Positions 20,958-31,769 of a stretch of 64,000 nt of DNA are shown here, piece by piece (position 1 is the stretch's first letter; every line of letters begins with the position of its first letter). The stretch spans positions 322,802 to 386,801 of the forward strand of contig JBBHKE010000967.1 in assembly GCA_037447655.1 (NCBI GenBank), in the 5' to 3' direction. The notes beneath the pieces are model-generated. The model saw only the letters and a program-made list of their open reading frames with translations, did not search any database and was not told the origin of the DNA. This DNA is from Zygnema cylindricum. Its lineage: Eukaryota; Streptophyta; Zygnematophyceae; Zygnematales; Zygnemataceae. The translations under genes and the position numbers were made by a program.

Positions 20958-22500
20958 AAAATAAACCTAACTTAGGTCGGCCCCGTAATAGTACGTCATA
21001 AACCGTCGCGTTAGTGAGCATATCTGCGGCCTCCTCCAATGTTGACAAGTATGAAAACTCAATCTCTTTTGCCGTAATCAAATCTCGCAAAAGTGCCACT
21101 GGATACGAATATGTTTTGTTTGCTTATGAAAGACCGGATTTTTCATAAGCGCCATCGAACTCATGCTGTCAGTAAAAATCTGCAAGCAACCACTTACAAC
21201 GCCCAACTCACTAAGTATCTCATTGATCCACACAGACGCCTTCGCAATATGACACGCAGACATGTACTCTGACTCCGTGGAACTTAGCGCAACCCTAGGT
21301 TGGAGCCGCGAACTCCAAGATACTGCCGCGCCGCCCAAAATGAATGCGTACTCTGACGTGGATTTTCCACTATCGAAATCTCCTCTCCAATCTGTGTCGC
21401 AATAATCGATGCACTGCAAAGAGTCCTTTTTGGACGCATACACCAAGCCAAAGTCGATCGTACCAACTAAATAGCGAAATATCTGTTTCACTGCCTCCTA
21501 ATGATAGTTTTTTGGATTGTTGCAATAACGACTGACAACAGACACCGCCGCCGCAATATCTGGACGCGTGCTTACACTGAAATACACTAAACTACCAACC
21601 GCTTCACGGTATGGTACTAAAACATTCTCTTCCTCTTCGTACTTTCTGTACTATACTTTTGGATCTAATGGCGTCGAGACAGATTTCCCGCCAATCATAC
21701 CAAATCTAGTCAAGACCTCTCTACAAAACTAAGCTTGACTTAATTTAATTACATTCTCGCTGGACCTTATGACTTCAATCCCCAAAATGTACCTTACTTC
21801 TCCAAGATCTGTAACTTTAAAATGTATGTTAAGGTACTCTTTTAACTTATTAATAACAGAAAACGTGTCACTAATCATTAGGAAGTCATCGACATACACA
21901 GAAAAAATAATTTGGTCCTTTCCCTCTCCTTTCACGTAAACTCCGGAATCCGAAACTGTACGAACAAAACCATAATTAGTAAGTACCTTATGAAGACGAA
22001 GGTACCATGTCCTTAGCGCTTGTTTTAATCCGTACAAGGATTTTCGCAGTCGCCGTACTTTTCCTCCTTTTGAAGGCACACCCTCGGGCACCTTCATATA
22101 AACCTCCTCTTCTAATTCTCCATTTAAAAAGACAGTTTCTATGTCCATTTGATGTATGTGCTTATTCCCCGCGGCCGCAATAGCAATTATCATTTTCAAA
22201 GAATCAAACTCAACAACCGGTGCATAAGTTTCCAAATAATCAACCCCCTCTACTTGTTGAAAACCATTACACACCAATCTAGCCTTATATTTTATTATCT
22301 CCCCCGTAGCACCAGTTTTTGTTTTAAATATCCATTTGGCATCAATCGCCTTCTTCCCTTCCGGTAAACTCATCTCCCCAAAAGTTTTAGCATCGATAAT
22401 GGATTTTAATTCTCTCTCCCGTGCTGATTTCCACTTATCCTCCCAATCTATAGAACTTCGTGCTTCGGCGTAAGATTGGGGATCGTCGGGCATATTCTCG
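20958..22500 (-). pseudogene. Family 5 reverse transcriptase-RNase H
   Basis: A 254-residue open stretch (21729-22493) covers most of the [77 protein letters not shown] and the catalytic YVDD in FSVYVDDFLMISD. RNase H fragments follow at 21078-21491 (SSTESEYMSACHIAKASVWI; DSMSSMALMKNPVFHKQTKH). Stops near 21722 and 21490 and a frameshift near 21090 break it. The last readable Pol residues (about 20960-21080) resemble the usual copia C-terminus before family 4 begins. Confidence 0.8.
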
Positions 22501-22697
22501 GTTAATGATTGCTACAAAATAAATGCCTCCTCCGAGGCGGCCGAAATAAAATAATTGGAGTTTTCCATGTTTCTCCTTTTGCGATCAAAAGATAACTGAT
22601 CCGGTTTCTTCCCCTTTGTTTCACGTTGACTCCTTCTCAATGGAATTTCATTTTCTTTTTCTTTTTTATTTGCGGATTTCTCAAATTCGGGTTCTTT

Positions 22698-24020
22698 TTA
22701 TCGAGAAGAAACACTCAGAGATTTAGAGCTTTTAGATCGATGATTAGATCGATGAATATTCGAGGACATTCGGGATTTGTCACCTCGGATCTCGTCAAAA
22801 TTAATTAATTCCGGATGAGTTTCGGAATAAGCTATCCCCTTCTTGATATTGGCGACTGGATCCGCCTCATTTTCGGAATCTGAATCATTGAGATGAGGAA
22901 AACAGAGAGATTCGTTTACTTCAAGGAAATCATGATTAGTAGAAAATTTTGCGGAATGAGAAATAACAACTTTTAGATCCTCATGAAAATTAACATTTCG
23001 ACTCTCTTTGATTACATAACGAATTGGATCATACACGCGGTATAAACTCCCTTTGGACCTATACCCCAAAAAATTTCACGACCAACTACGAGAAGAAAAT
23101 TTACCTCGTCGTTTTACCGATTCGATGTACACCGTCGCAGGACACCCCCAAATTCGTAGATGATGTAACGAGGGCTTTTGACCATGCCATAACTCGTGAG
23201 GAGTCTTATCGCCCGAAATAGAGGTAAATCGATTGTTACAAATATAATTAGCCGTTAAGATCGCATCTCCTCATAAATACTTCTTCCTTCCCGATCCGTG
23301 AATCATCGAGCGCACCATTTCTTGAAGTGTTCGATTTTTGCGCTCGGCGATTCCATTCGATTCCGGTGAGTAAGATGCCGTAAATTCATGTCGGATCTTC
23401 CATTTCTTGCAAAATGGATCAAATGCCTTAAACTCCCCGCCTTTATCGGATCGAACCGCCTTTAATTTTCGTTCACATTGCCTTTCAGCCATAACATGCC
23501 ACTCCTCAAATTTTGCGGATGCATCGGATTTATTTTTGAGGAGATAAACCCATGTGAATCTTGAATAATCATCCACAATCACCATTATATATTTATTACC
23601 TCATAAGCTCTCAGATTTAACGTTGCCACATAGATCCACGTGTACCTTTTCAAGTGGGTGAGCTGACCGAAAATTCCCGTCTTTAGTAGGATGGGATATG
23701 CAGATCTGATGCCTTTGACTGCATTCGTCACAGTTGTTGATTTTTTCTTTTGACGTCAAATCTAAGCCGCGCGTACAACCGGCTTTTATCATTCGTTTCA
23801 GATTTTGTTCTAACGTATGACACATGCGATTGGTGCCATAGTGTCAAATCTCCTATAATTTCGGCAATCTGACTTATGATGCCGTAATCATTATGTTTGA
23901 GTTTCGGCCGCCTCCACAAAAGACGACTATGAAATGTGTCAGATACTTCGCCCTCACTGATTGTGACTCCATTAGATCGTACGATTTTGATTATCGAGTC
24001 TCCTAAAGCGTACACGCTCG
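22698..24020 (-). pseudogene. Family 5 integrase
   Basis: The zinc-finger part (23601-23880) is partly decayed but keeps the CDECSQRHQ pair. The catalytic core (23271-23585) is intact over the visible DDE residues: VIVDDYSRFTWVYLL, AVRSDKGGEF, and the Glu in NGIAERKNRTLQEMV. Downstream, 22698-23069 carries the post-integrase spacer (GYRSKGSLYRVYDPI). Stops at about 23596 and 23270 split it. Its nearest relatives within the window are the other copia integrases. Confidence 0.75.
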
Positions 24021-25836
24021 CGCCAGATAACTAGATTTGGGATACGCTTTAAAGATTCCCTAAGCCGCCCGGAATATAGAGTACATTAAGTAACTAAATC
24101 TCAGATATTCGCTTAGATCCATTTGGATCTACCAAAATCATGTCAAGTCGTACGGTACCTACTGTACCAACAAAAATAACTTGACTGCTGGCGACCGTAA
24201 TGATTTTTGGTACGGTTAAAGCGTGCATTTCGTCGAAAAGTGTGTCGTCCGTACATATGTTATGCGAAGCGCCGAAGTCTATAATCCACTCCTTGTCGTC
24301 TTGCGTTTCGAAGTTTGGAGGTTCGTTCGTAACATTTAGCGTGGAAAAGGTAATCGCACCTTCCTCCCTCTCATCATTTTCCTCGACGAAGTGGCCATGG
24401 CCGCCTAATCGGCCGCCATGTCTACCACGCCCCCCTCTATCAAATCGGCCACCGCCACGTCCATTAAATCTGCCGCCGGCGCGACCGCCGCCGCTTTCAG
24501 ATCTTGCGTAACATTGGGGACTAATATGTTCCCATTTCTCGCAATAGTGTCATTGTTTCTCCTTATCCGGGCATGAGGAGGAAATATGACCGGCCTTGTT
24601 GCAACGAAAACAGGTAACTGCAAACTGGTCTTGGAAAGAAGGTTGGCCGAAAAAGTTTCCCCTTCTTTTGATGATTCTCCCCCCTCCCCTAGATCTACCT
24701 CCTCTTCCCCTTCCTCCTCTTCCCCCACGGAAAAAAATTAGATCCGCGGGTTCTTCGGAGGATGTGTTCAGAGATCCACCCAAGGCCGACGCCTTAGGAG
24801 GACCTCCGCGATGTCTCTCGGTAGTTTTAAGATAATTCACGATAAATTCATAAGTCGAATTCGTTTGCGCCCAACGTATTTCCTTAAGGTAAATAAGATT
24901 GTCGGGTAACGCATTTATGAGTTCAATCACTTTATCCTCCTCGATAATAATTTGGCCGTTGTTCGAGAGTTGCTCCACAATAATATTATATCGCTTGATC
25001 GCATCATCGATTGATTCGTTCGACTTGATTTTAAATTGAATAAAGTCAGTGTAAGCATATTGTCCCTTATTTTGGAGTCCCTTCTCAAATTGACCTTCGA
25101 GCGCCTTCTAACACTCATGCGCCGTATCTCGGGTAAAGAAATGTTCATGCACCGAAGCGGAGCAAGATTGCATGATGCCAGTGATGGCCGCAAGATTTTT
25201 CTTCTTCTAAAGGCAGCAAGCCTTCGGATCGTTGATCGGCATCTTTTCTTCTCCATTCACGATCTTCCAAAAGTGTCGGAGAATGAGTTGTGCCTTGATA
25301 TATTTCTTCCATATTTGATAGTTAGATCCGTTAAAGAGGACGATCTTCCACGGCATGGAAGGGTTCGGTAACTCGTCATCGGATTCATATTCAAGATCCA
25401 AGTCGTTCTCGATCACAAACTTTCCTTTTCGGAGAGCCTCTCTCAAGATGTAATCATTTTCGACCCCTCCATCCGAAGCCACCTCAAAAGCATTCAAGAT
25501 CGGATCCTCCTCCTCCACTTTAAACTTCCCCTTTCGATTGGCATTCGTGATCCGTTGATCTACTAGAGTAAGAAAGTCGTCAAACAACTCATTGAGACGA
25601 TCTTCGGTCAACACCACCCTTTCTTGTTTCTCTTTCTCCTCTTTTGGAAGTGGGATGGAGGGAGAGCCCTTTTCAAACGTCCTCTCTTCTCTGAAGCCGA
25701 AATCTTTCACACTCTGATCGGGAGATGAATTAGCAAGATCTGGTAGATCCGGTAGATCCGGATTAGGAGCCGCAATAGGAGAAGGTGTGGATGTGGACTT
25801 CTTCTTCTTTCCCCCCATGGCGGCAAGACTTGCCAC
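24020..25836 (-). pseudogene. Family 5 Gag and protease
   Basis: Gag starts at ATG 25836 (MASLAAMGGKKKKST) and is open to about 25207 in the first frame, then continues in shifted frames. A CCHC knuckle, C-FR-C-NKAG-H-ISSS-C, is at about 24564-24606. It is followed and preceded by Gly/Arg-rich RGGRGRGG tracts that suggest RNA binding. The protease segment near 24260-24300 reads EWIIDFGASHNIC, with Asp-Phe-Gly in place of the active Asp-Ser/Thr-Gly. Unlike families 1-4, this Gag start lies outside the LTR. Confidence 0.75.
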
Positions 25837-25863
25837 CTTGAGATCTCTTAAAGGAGCAAACTA

Positions 25864-25875
25864 GCTCCAATACCA
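25864..25875 (-). promoter_or_regulatory. Ordinary tRNA-iMet 3'-end primer-binding site (family 5)
   Basis: TGGTATTGGAGC on the minus strand lies 2 bp inside the LTR end. It resembles TGGTATCAGAGC, the standard complement of the initiator tRNA-Met 3' end used by most plant copia elements. Confidence 0.7.
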
Positions 25876-25877
25876 CT

Positions 25878-26360
25878 TGTAAGGATCGAATCACAAAAGA
25901 GTAGAAGAAAGACAAGATATAGTGCGGAAGCAAAAGATAGCAAGAAGAGATAACACAAGCAAAAGACAATATATTTCACCGGAATATTTCCTCTCTTACA
26001 AAAGATGATATCTCCTCCAAACGGCTAAGTCCTAAATACTCCAAACACTCCTACCATACAAAGTACTACTCAAGCGAAGTCCTACAAAAGTACGCCGCAC
26101 GAACCAAACAAATAAAAGTACCAACAAAACAGCATACAGTACGCGGTACTATACAAAAATGTAAGAGCGCCGTACAAATAGTAGTACCACACAAAATACA
26201 CGACTACCATTCATATCTAAAGTACTACGCACGCAAAACCAAACCAAATTCTGTAAAACTAAACTAATCAGGCCACCCCAAACATAATCACACGTAAACT
26301 ATATAATTTATAATACGCCGCTCAACAAAACTAACACGCCGTTTCACAATGAACCTTACA
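25878..26360 (-). repeat. 5' LTR of family 5 (483 bp)
   Basis: On the minus strand it starts TGTAAGGTTCATTG at 26360 and ends GATCCTTACA at 25878. The inverted TGTAAGG/CCTTACA ends are typical of LTR termini. The next five bases outside (AGACT, 26361-26365) would be the TSD, but the other flank is lost. Confidence 0.7.
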
Positions 26361-26910
26361 AGACTTACTCAAAAAGAAGCAATAGGTAATATGTTTGAGA
26401 AATTCCAGATGGAAAAGGTAACAATTGTACCACTCCCATGGACTTTAAAAAAGTAAGTGATGTGAGTGTAGAAGGAGGAGTGATAATCTTAGATGATCAG
26501 ATGAATCCAGAGAAGAAAGAGTTTATGAAGTCTATTCCTTATAGACAGGTTATAAGAAGTTTGATCTACTTTATGAATCGTAAAAGGCCGAACATAGCGG
26601 CAGCAGTAGGAGTCCTTAGTATGAGTCTTAACAATCCTAGGAAGAGAGATTAGGAGGCCACCAAGAGAGTCACAAGATATCTGGTAGGAACCAGAGAGTT
26701 ATGGTTGCATTTGGGAGGGGAGCACACTGATATCACAACTTAGAGTGATGCAAGTTATGGGGATGCACTTATGAGAAGATGCACTTCTGGGTATATGTTG
26801 TATGTGGGGGAAGGTGCTTGTTGTTGGAGCAGCAATCAACAAAAGGTGGTTTCTCAATCTACTATGGAGGTTGAGTACATGGCCTCTTGTTTGGCTGTGA
26901 AAGAGTTGAT
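26361..26910 (+). pseudogene. Copy 1d RT/RNase H, first part (interrupted by family 3)
   Basis: The sequence starts mid-RT at RLTQKEAIGNMFEKF and continues through SIPYRQVIRSLIYFMNRKRPNI, RCTSGYMLYVGEGACCWSSN and STMEVEYMASCLAVKEL. At 26910 it is cut by the family 3 LTR. The reading resumes at 34264 with MWVKFLLQQ. Stops at about 26652 and 26743 show prior decay. The 5' part of this copy was lost at the family 5 junction. Confidence 0.8.
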
Positions 26911-29160
26911 TGTTAGTTTCAAAGCTTTATTCTCAGTAGATAAGGTTGTGAGGGGAGGTTTATAACTTAGAATATTTTTGGTTCTTTAAAGTTATAATAC
27001 TTACCTTGTATAGTGTGACATGGATGAGTAACTCTTGAGTGTAGTGTACGGTCTGATAGACACACGTCAGTATGAGGGACAATACAAAAAAGGCGGAATG
27101 AATCTTGACACATATAAAAGATTGGAAGAAGTCAAACCGGCGCATCGGACGGACGAAAATGAATACCGACATCTGGGAAAACAAGTGTGAAGACTAAATA
27201 TAGGTCGTCGATTTGAACTAAACTAACGGTTACGATTTGAGTGTGGACCACAGGTGACGAAGTACTCCGTTAGCACTCCAAATATTCGTACAAGATTAAC
27301 CACATCCAGTTGGACTTATTTGACCACTGCTAACTAAGCAGCAAAATTGTGTGTACGGCGCCAAATGAAGAAAACGTGAACAAACGGTTTCTGGAGTTTA
27401 GTGAATTTAAATTTAATGTGACAATGCTTGATTTAGGTTAGTGGCAAACATGATGTTTTGGAAGTACATTAGGTACTCTGTCGTACTATATGTTGTTTTT
27501 GAAGATTTAGTTTCGTGCGTACGCGACGTTTCATGCGTACGTGAGGTTTCGTGCGTACTCGACGCGATTTGTAATGCGTGAAACCTAACTGAATTTAATG
27601 TGGAAGCTCGAATGGATTTGCGGATTGGGGGAGTAATGGTAGGAATTGTTTTTAAGCGTACGGAATAAAATTTGAGTGACGCGAATCAAATTACGGAGAG
27701 TACGGTTTGCGTAATGTGAAATGGACGGCGGATCGCGAAGCGATCCGATGTAATTGATTTTGAAATGTTTTTGTAAAAGTGTGTCGCCCGTACGAAACAT
27801 AATGTGAGAGGCGCACTTATGAAAAAGACGCGGTTTCGGTACGGAAAAGATTTGGAAAGTACGATTTCATTTCGGCAAGTGGTTCGCGCTATTTTTGGAT
27901 GTACTATCAAGTGGGTCGTACGTATGTGATGACGGGTTACTACGTGGACTTATCGACAAGTGACTAAGCAAGTTGTCACTTATGACACGGATTTGTGGAT
28001 GCGTCGGTGTAATTATTTGAAACATCAATATTTTGTTTTATGCGAACTAATGATTTGGTGTTGATTAAAATAGTTATATCTTACGTGATTAATGAGGATA
28101 TCGACACTTTAATTTATGTGTCGTATTTACAGACAAGTGTACGCTTACGATTGCTTGACTTTCAGGTGTACGCTTACGATTAGTTTATTCTTAATAGTAG
28201 GTTATCATGTTTAAATAGGAGATAATGATAGTTACGTAATTTCCAGTTAGGATTTTGTCGTAATAGGATATTATGTTTTAGTGGAAGTTATGTTAGATAT
28301 TTTGACAGTTAGTTATTTGCTGACAGCTCACAAGTGTATATATAGCTATGAGCTTTGTTAGCGAAATCATCAATGCTTGTTAGAAAAGTAGGGACCAAAG
28401 ATGTAGTATTTTAGGGATGTAGATTAGGTCATGCACTTTGAATGATATAATGATTATTTGATTATACTTTTGTTTATGTGTGATGCATTTGTTTGTTATT
28501 ATTTATTTATGTTATTTTATATATGTTTGATATGCATTGTTTATGCATTTGTCCTAGGGTTTGTTTATGTCGATTATACCACCAAACCTTAGATGTTGTC
28601 ATAGGGTTTATTTATGTTGATTATTCCATGAAACCCTAAATGTTGTTTGTTGCCTCTGTGTACGCATATGGAGGATGCATTTCAAATGATTGTTCATTGA
28701 CCTAGCTTTGCTTAGCTTCTTGCATGATAGTTTGGGTTGCTTCTGCGGTCTATTTTAGACCAAAGAACAACACTATAGTACAGTACGACTATTCAGATAC
28801 TACAATCTGATTGGTCAAAATGATTGGTAGATAAACACCCAGTGTATAAAAGTTTAGGACTTACAAATATTTTGGTAACCAGTTTTGAGACAATGCAAAT
28901 CTGAATGCAGTTTTGTGAAACTTGCAGATGTTATATCTTATGGTTTACTAGTTCAATTGTGCTTTAATTTAAGGAATTGACAGTGTGTATGCTGGTGATA
29001 TTTTACGCTGAATTTGGTGTAATTTGTACTTGTGGATCAGGTTTTATAGTGAGTGAAACATCAGTGTTTGAGTGGTTTTTTGGTTGGCTTCTGTGAAAGT
29101 TATGTCTACGTCTACCACTACTGCTGCAGCTCCACCACTACCGGTAGTCATAGAAAAACA
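26911..29160 (+). repeat. 5' LTR of family 3, carrying a nested solo LTR
   Basis: It begins TGTTAGTTTCAAAGC and ends CATAGAAAAACA, directly before the primer-binding site. The outer parts (26911-27490 and 28778-29160) align with the 3' LTR with few visible differences. The last 58 bp contain the Gag start codon (29103) and the first 19 Gag codons. Confidence 0.8.
27486..28777 (+). mobile_element. Family 6 solo LTR nested in family 3 LTR, CTATA TSDs
   Basis: The LTR is 27491-28772 (1,282 bp), TGTTGTTTTTGAAG... to ...AAAGAACAACA. It is bordered by CTATA at 27486-27490 and 28773-28777. The family 3 3' LTR reads GTACTATAGTACAG uninterrupted at this place (about 33870-33885), which shows the empty site. 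A TATA-like GTGTATATATAGC lies at about 28335. It contains repeated TTCGTGCGTACG words near its start. Confidence 0.85.
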
Positions 29161-30060
29161 GGTTATGGGCCTTTCTCCAAGAATACCTGTCTTTAATGGG
29201 CAGAAGTATGCTTACTGGGCGGATATGGTTGAGTCATATTTTGAAACTGCAGGTTTGCTGGAAGTGATAGATGGATCTCTTGATGAAGCTGATCCATCAT
29301 GGGCGAAAAAAAAATCGTCAGCTCAGAACGCTCTGAAGCTTTGCCTTTTGGAGAACATGGTTATGTCTCGAATAAAAATGAAGAAGGCGATCGATAATTG
29401 GACTTCCCTCAAATCGTCTTATGAGAAGGCGAATGTTCGAAGGAGCTTTTGATGGCAGGAAAAATCTAGGATTACAAATACTCGGGTGAACGATGGCAGA
29501 ATATACTGACAACTTTCGAACTCTTATTGATTCTCATGCGTGTGTTGGTGGCTCTTTCCCGGAGTTTCAGCAGGCTGTTGTAATCATTAGAGGTCTTCCA
29601 AGCAGTATGAAAGATGCATCTGCTGAATTTAAAAAGCATGATAAGTCTAGCTGGACACTTCAGTTAGCTATCAATATTATTTTGGAAGAATAGTCTACCT
29701 CAAAAATGCTAAATGGAGAAAAGCAAGTAGAAGCTTTTAACACAGACTTTGACAGAAGAGGATAGTTTAATGAGTCAAAGAATCAGTTTAATCAACTTAG
29801 AAATCAGGGTCCTAAGAATCCAGGACAGTTTAATCAATTTAATCAAGGGCAAAATAGGCAATCTTTTACAACATGCTTTTACTATTCAAAGAAAAGTCAT
29901 GGATATCGGTACTGTCATTAGCCCAAAAAGGCGAATGAAACTGGTTTATATAGGCCAGGGTGGCAGCAAAGTCTGTTTAATCAGAGCTTTTCTAGTAATC
30001 GTTTACAAAACAACTCACTGTTTTCTTCATCTGTAACTCAGGAAGTTGAGTCATCTGGTC
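29103..30060 (+). pseudogene. Family 3 Gag, starting inside the LTR
   Basis: Gag begins at ATG 29103 (MSTSTTTAAAPP) in the LTR, crosses the primer-binding site and continues SRIPVFNGQKYAYWADMVES. It is open to about 29452. Stops and shifts at 29453, 29690 and 29763 break it into pieces. The zinc knuckle near 29868-29915 reads C-FY-Y-SKKSH, with the second Cys replaced by Tyr. Gln/Asn/Phe-rich NQFNQ-type sequence precedes the knuckle, as in family 2. Confidence 0.75.
29161..29171 (+). promoter_or_regulatory. Primer-binding site, half-tRNA-iMet type (family 3)
   Basis: GGTTATGGGCC follows the LTR directly. It matches the first 11 bases of the family 1 site and is read in the Gag frame as part of KQVMGL. 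Confidence 0.6.
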
Positions 30061-31640
30061 TCAATGAGCAGGATACATCAGAGTTATTTGCCATGGCGGC
30101 AGCGATAGAAGGGTCAAAGGACGCTGGGTGGATCATGGACACGGGAGCTTCGGCTCACATGTTTTGGAACAAAGCCTTTTTTACTACTCTCCAGAATAAA
30201 CCTGCAAAGAATATATACTATGCCTGTGGCATGAGTGTCCAGACTTCTGCTCAAGGTGATTTTTCATTGCTGGTAGATATAGGAGGCAAGTCGGTTGAAA
30301 GAACTTTACACAATGTCCTGTATGTTCCAGACTTCAAAAAGAATTTATTTTCTACGTCTCTAGTTGAAAGCAAAGGATTTGAAGTAACCCTTAAGGGGGA
30401 TAGATACGTTGTAAGCAAGCTAGGAAAAGTAACAGTCACAGGAACTAGAGATAAAAGCAAAATATATCGTATCGATATGGCATATTCTAAGGAAAATGAT
30501 GTTCTTTATTCAAGTGTAATGTCTGAGAATGAGTTATGGCATAAAAGGCTAGGACATGTTAATTATGACAGCTTGAACAAAATGGTGAAATCTGGCAAAA
30601 TAGAGGGTGTTACTTTAACAGATCAGCTTGTTAAAACATGTGATGGCTGCTCCTTGGGGAAGATTCACAAGCAGCCTTTTCCATAAGAATCGGAGCACAG
30701 ATAAACCAAGGTCTTACAACTCGTTCATTCTGATGTGTTCGGCCCGGCTCAGATACCATCTGCTGGGGGGGTCCGCTTCATGGTGACTTTTACTGATGAT
30801 TTTTCCAGATATACTAAAGTGTATTTCATGAAAGAAAAAAGTGAGGTTTTTTCACACTTCAAACACTACAAAGCTTGGGCGGAAAAGCTCTATGGTATTT
30901 CAATTTTGGAACTCAGATCGGATAATGGAGGCGAGTATATGTCAAATGAATTTAAAAAGTTTCTTTTGGATGAAGGCATCAGTCGTCAGCTAACTGTTCC
31001 CTACACACCTCAACAAAATGGTGTTTCAAAAAGGTTAAATAGAACAGTTATAGAGTGTGCTAGATCTATGCTTGCTGATAAAAGTATAGATAAGAAATTC
31101 TGGGCTAGGCCCTAAATTGTGTAGTGTATATCAAAAATAGACTTGGGTCCAGATCGGTTAGCACAACACATTTTGAACTATGGACAGGAAGAAAACCCCA
31201 CGTCGGTCATTTTAAAGTATTTGGGAGTAAATGCTTTATCTTAAATAGTTCTCAGTCTACGTGGAAAATGGAGCCAAAAGGGTTACTCGGAATCCTCATG
31301 GGGTATGATGATTCTTCGAAAGGGTATAGGGTATAAGTTCTAGAAAAGGACAAGATTGTGGTGTCCAGAAATGTTATTGTAAAAGATGAAAGAGATTCAG
31401 CAGACAGGCTGAAATGAAATCTCACGAATATGTCATTTTTGATACTCTCAAGACCACTTACTTTCCAGTGGTTCAGCAACCTATTGCAGAGCAAGTTTCT
31501 TCTGATCAGCAAGATCATGTACAGCCTCATCATGAGCAGGCTGAGAGGCTCCAGGAGCAGCCACGGTAGATTACAAGACAGACAAAGAACTCACAACAGC
31601 CATCGATCTCCGCCTCAGAATTTTTGAGGGGAAAGAGATC
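30060..31640 (+). pseudogene. Family 3 protease-integrase
   Basis: A 197-residue open segment (30093-30686) holds the protease with an intact Asp-Thr-Gly (WIMDTGASAHMFW) and the integrase finger ELWHKRLGHVNYDSLNKM with CDGCSLGKIH. After a stop at about 30684 the core (30735-31115) carries FTDDFSRYTKVYF, ELRSDNGGEY and QQNGVSKRLNRT, where the expected Ser-Glu-Arg reads Ser-Lys-Arg, so the catalytic Glu is probably lost. The post-core segment (31124-31336) keeps GRKPHVGHFKVFG. A spacer with stops runs to about 31640. Confidence 0.8.
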
Positions 31641-31769
31641 GAGCAGCCGTCTGCAATCAGGTTCCCATTTTGCATTTTCTTCAACTTCAAGAGAAATTTG
31701 ACCATCCGGGAGGCCTTCTCATAAACCGAAAGAACTCACTGGATTGATGCAGCAAATGACGAGATGAAA

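Larger units (their letters stand above)
20958..26360 (-). mobile_element. Copia element, family 5, 3' end missing
   Basis: The element has a 5' LTR (25878-26360), an ordinary primer-binding site, and gag, protease, integrase, RT and RNase H reading leftwards. Its 3' LTR is absent: RNase H sequence stops at the family 4 junction (20957/20958). Its right edge abuts the RT of copy 1d at 26361, so it inserted into, or recombined with, that copy. Pol is diverged from families 1-4 (IDAKWIFKTK and DYLETYAPVVEFDS variants). Confidence 0.8.

Noticed and set aside
20617-20964. Cys/Leu/Ala-rich frame of 115 codons (and a Gln/Ala-rich one on the other strand)
   Set aside because: They are produced by the CAGCTGC repeat array in the family 4 LTR; no domain and no conserved start.
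24200-24835. Plus-strand Pro/Arg-rich frames
   Set aside because: They are antisense shadows of the Gly/Arg-rich Gag of family 5 on the minus strand.
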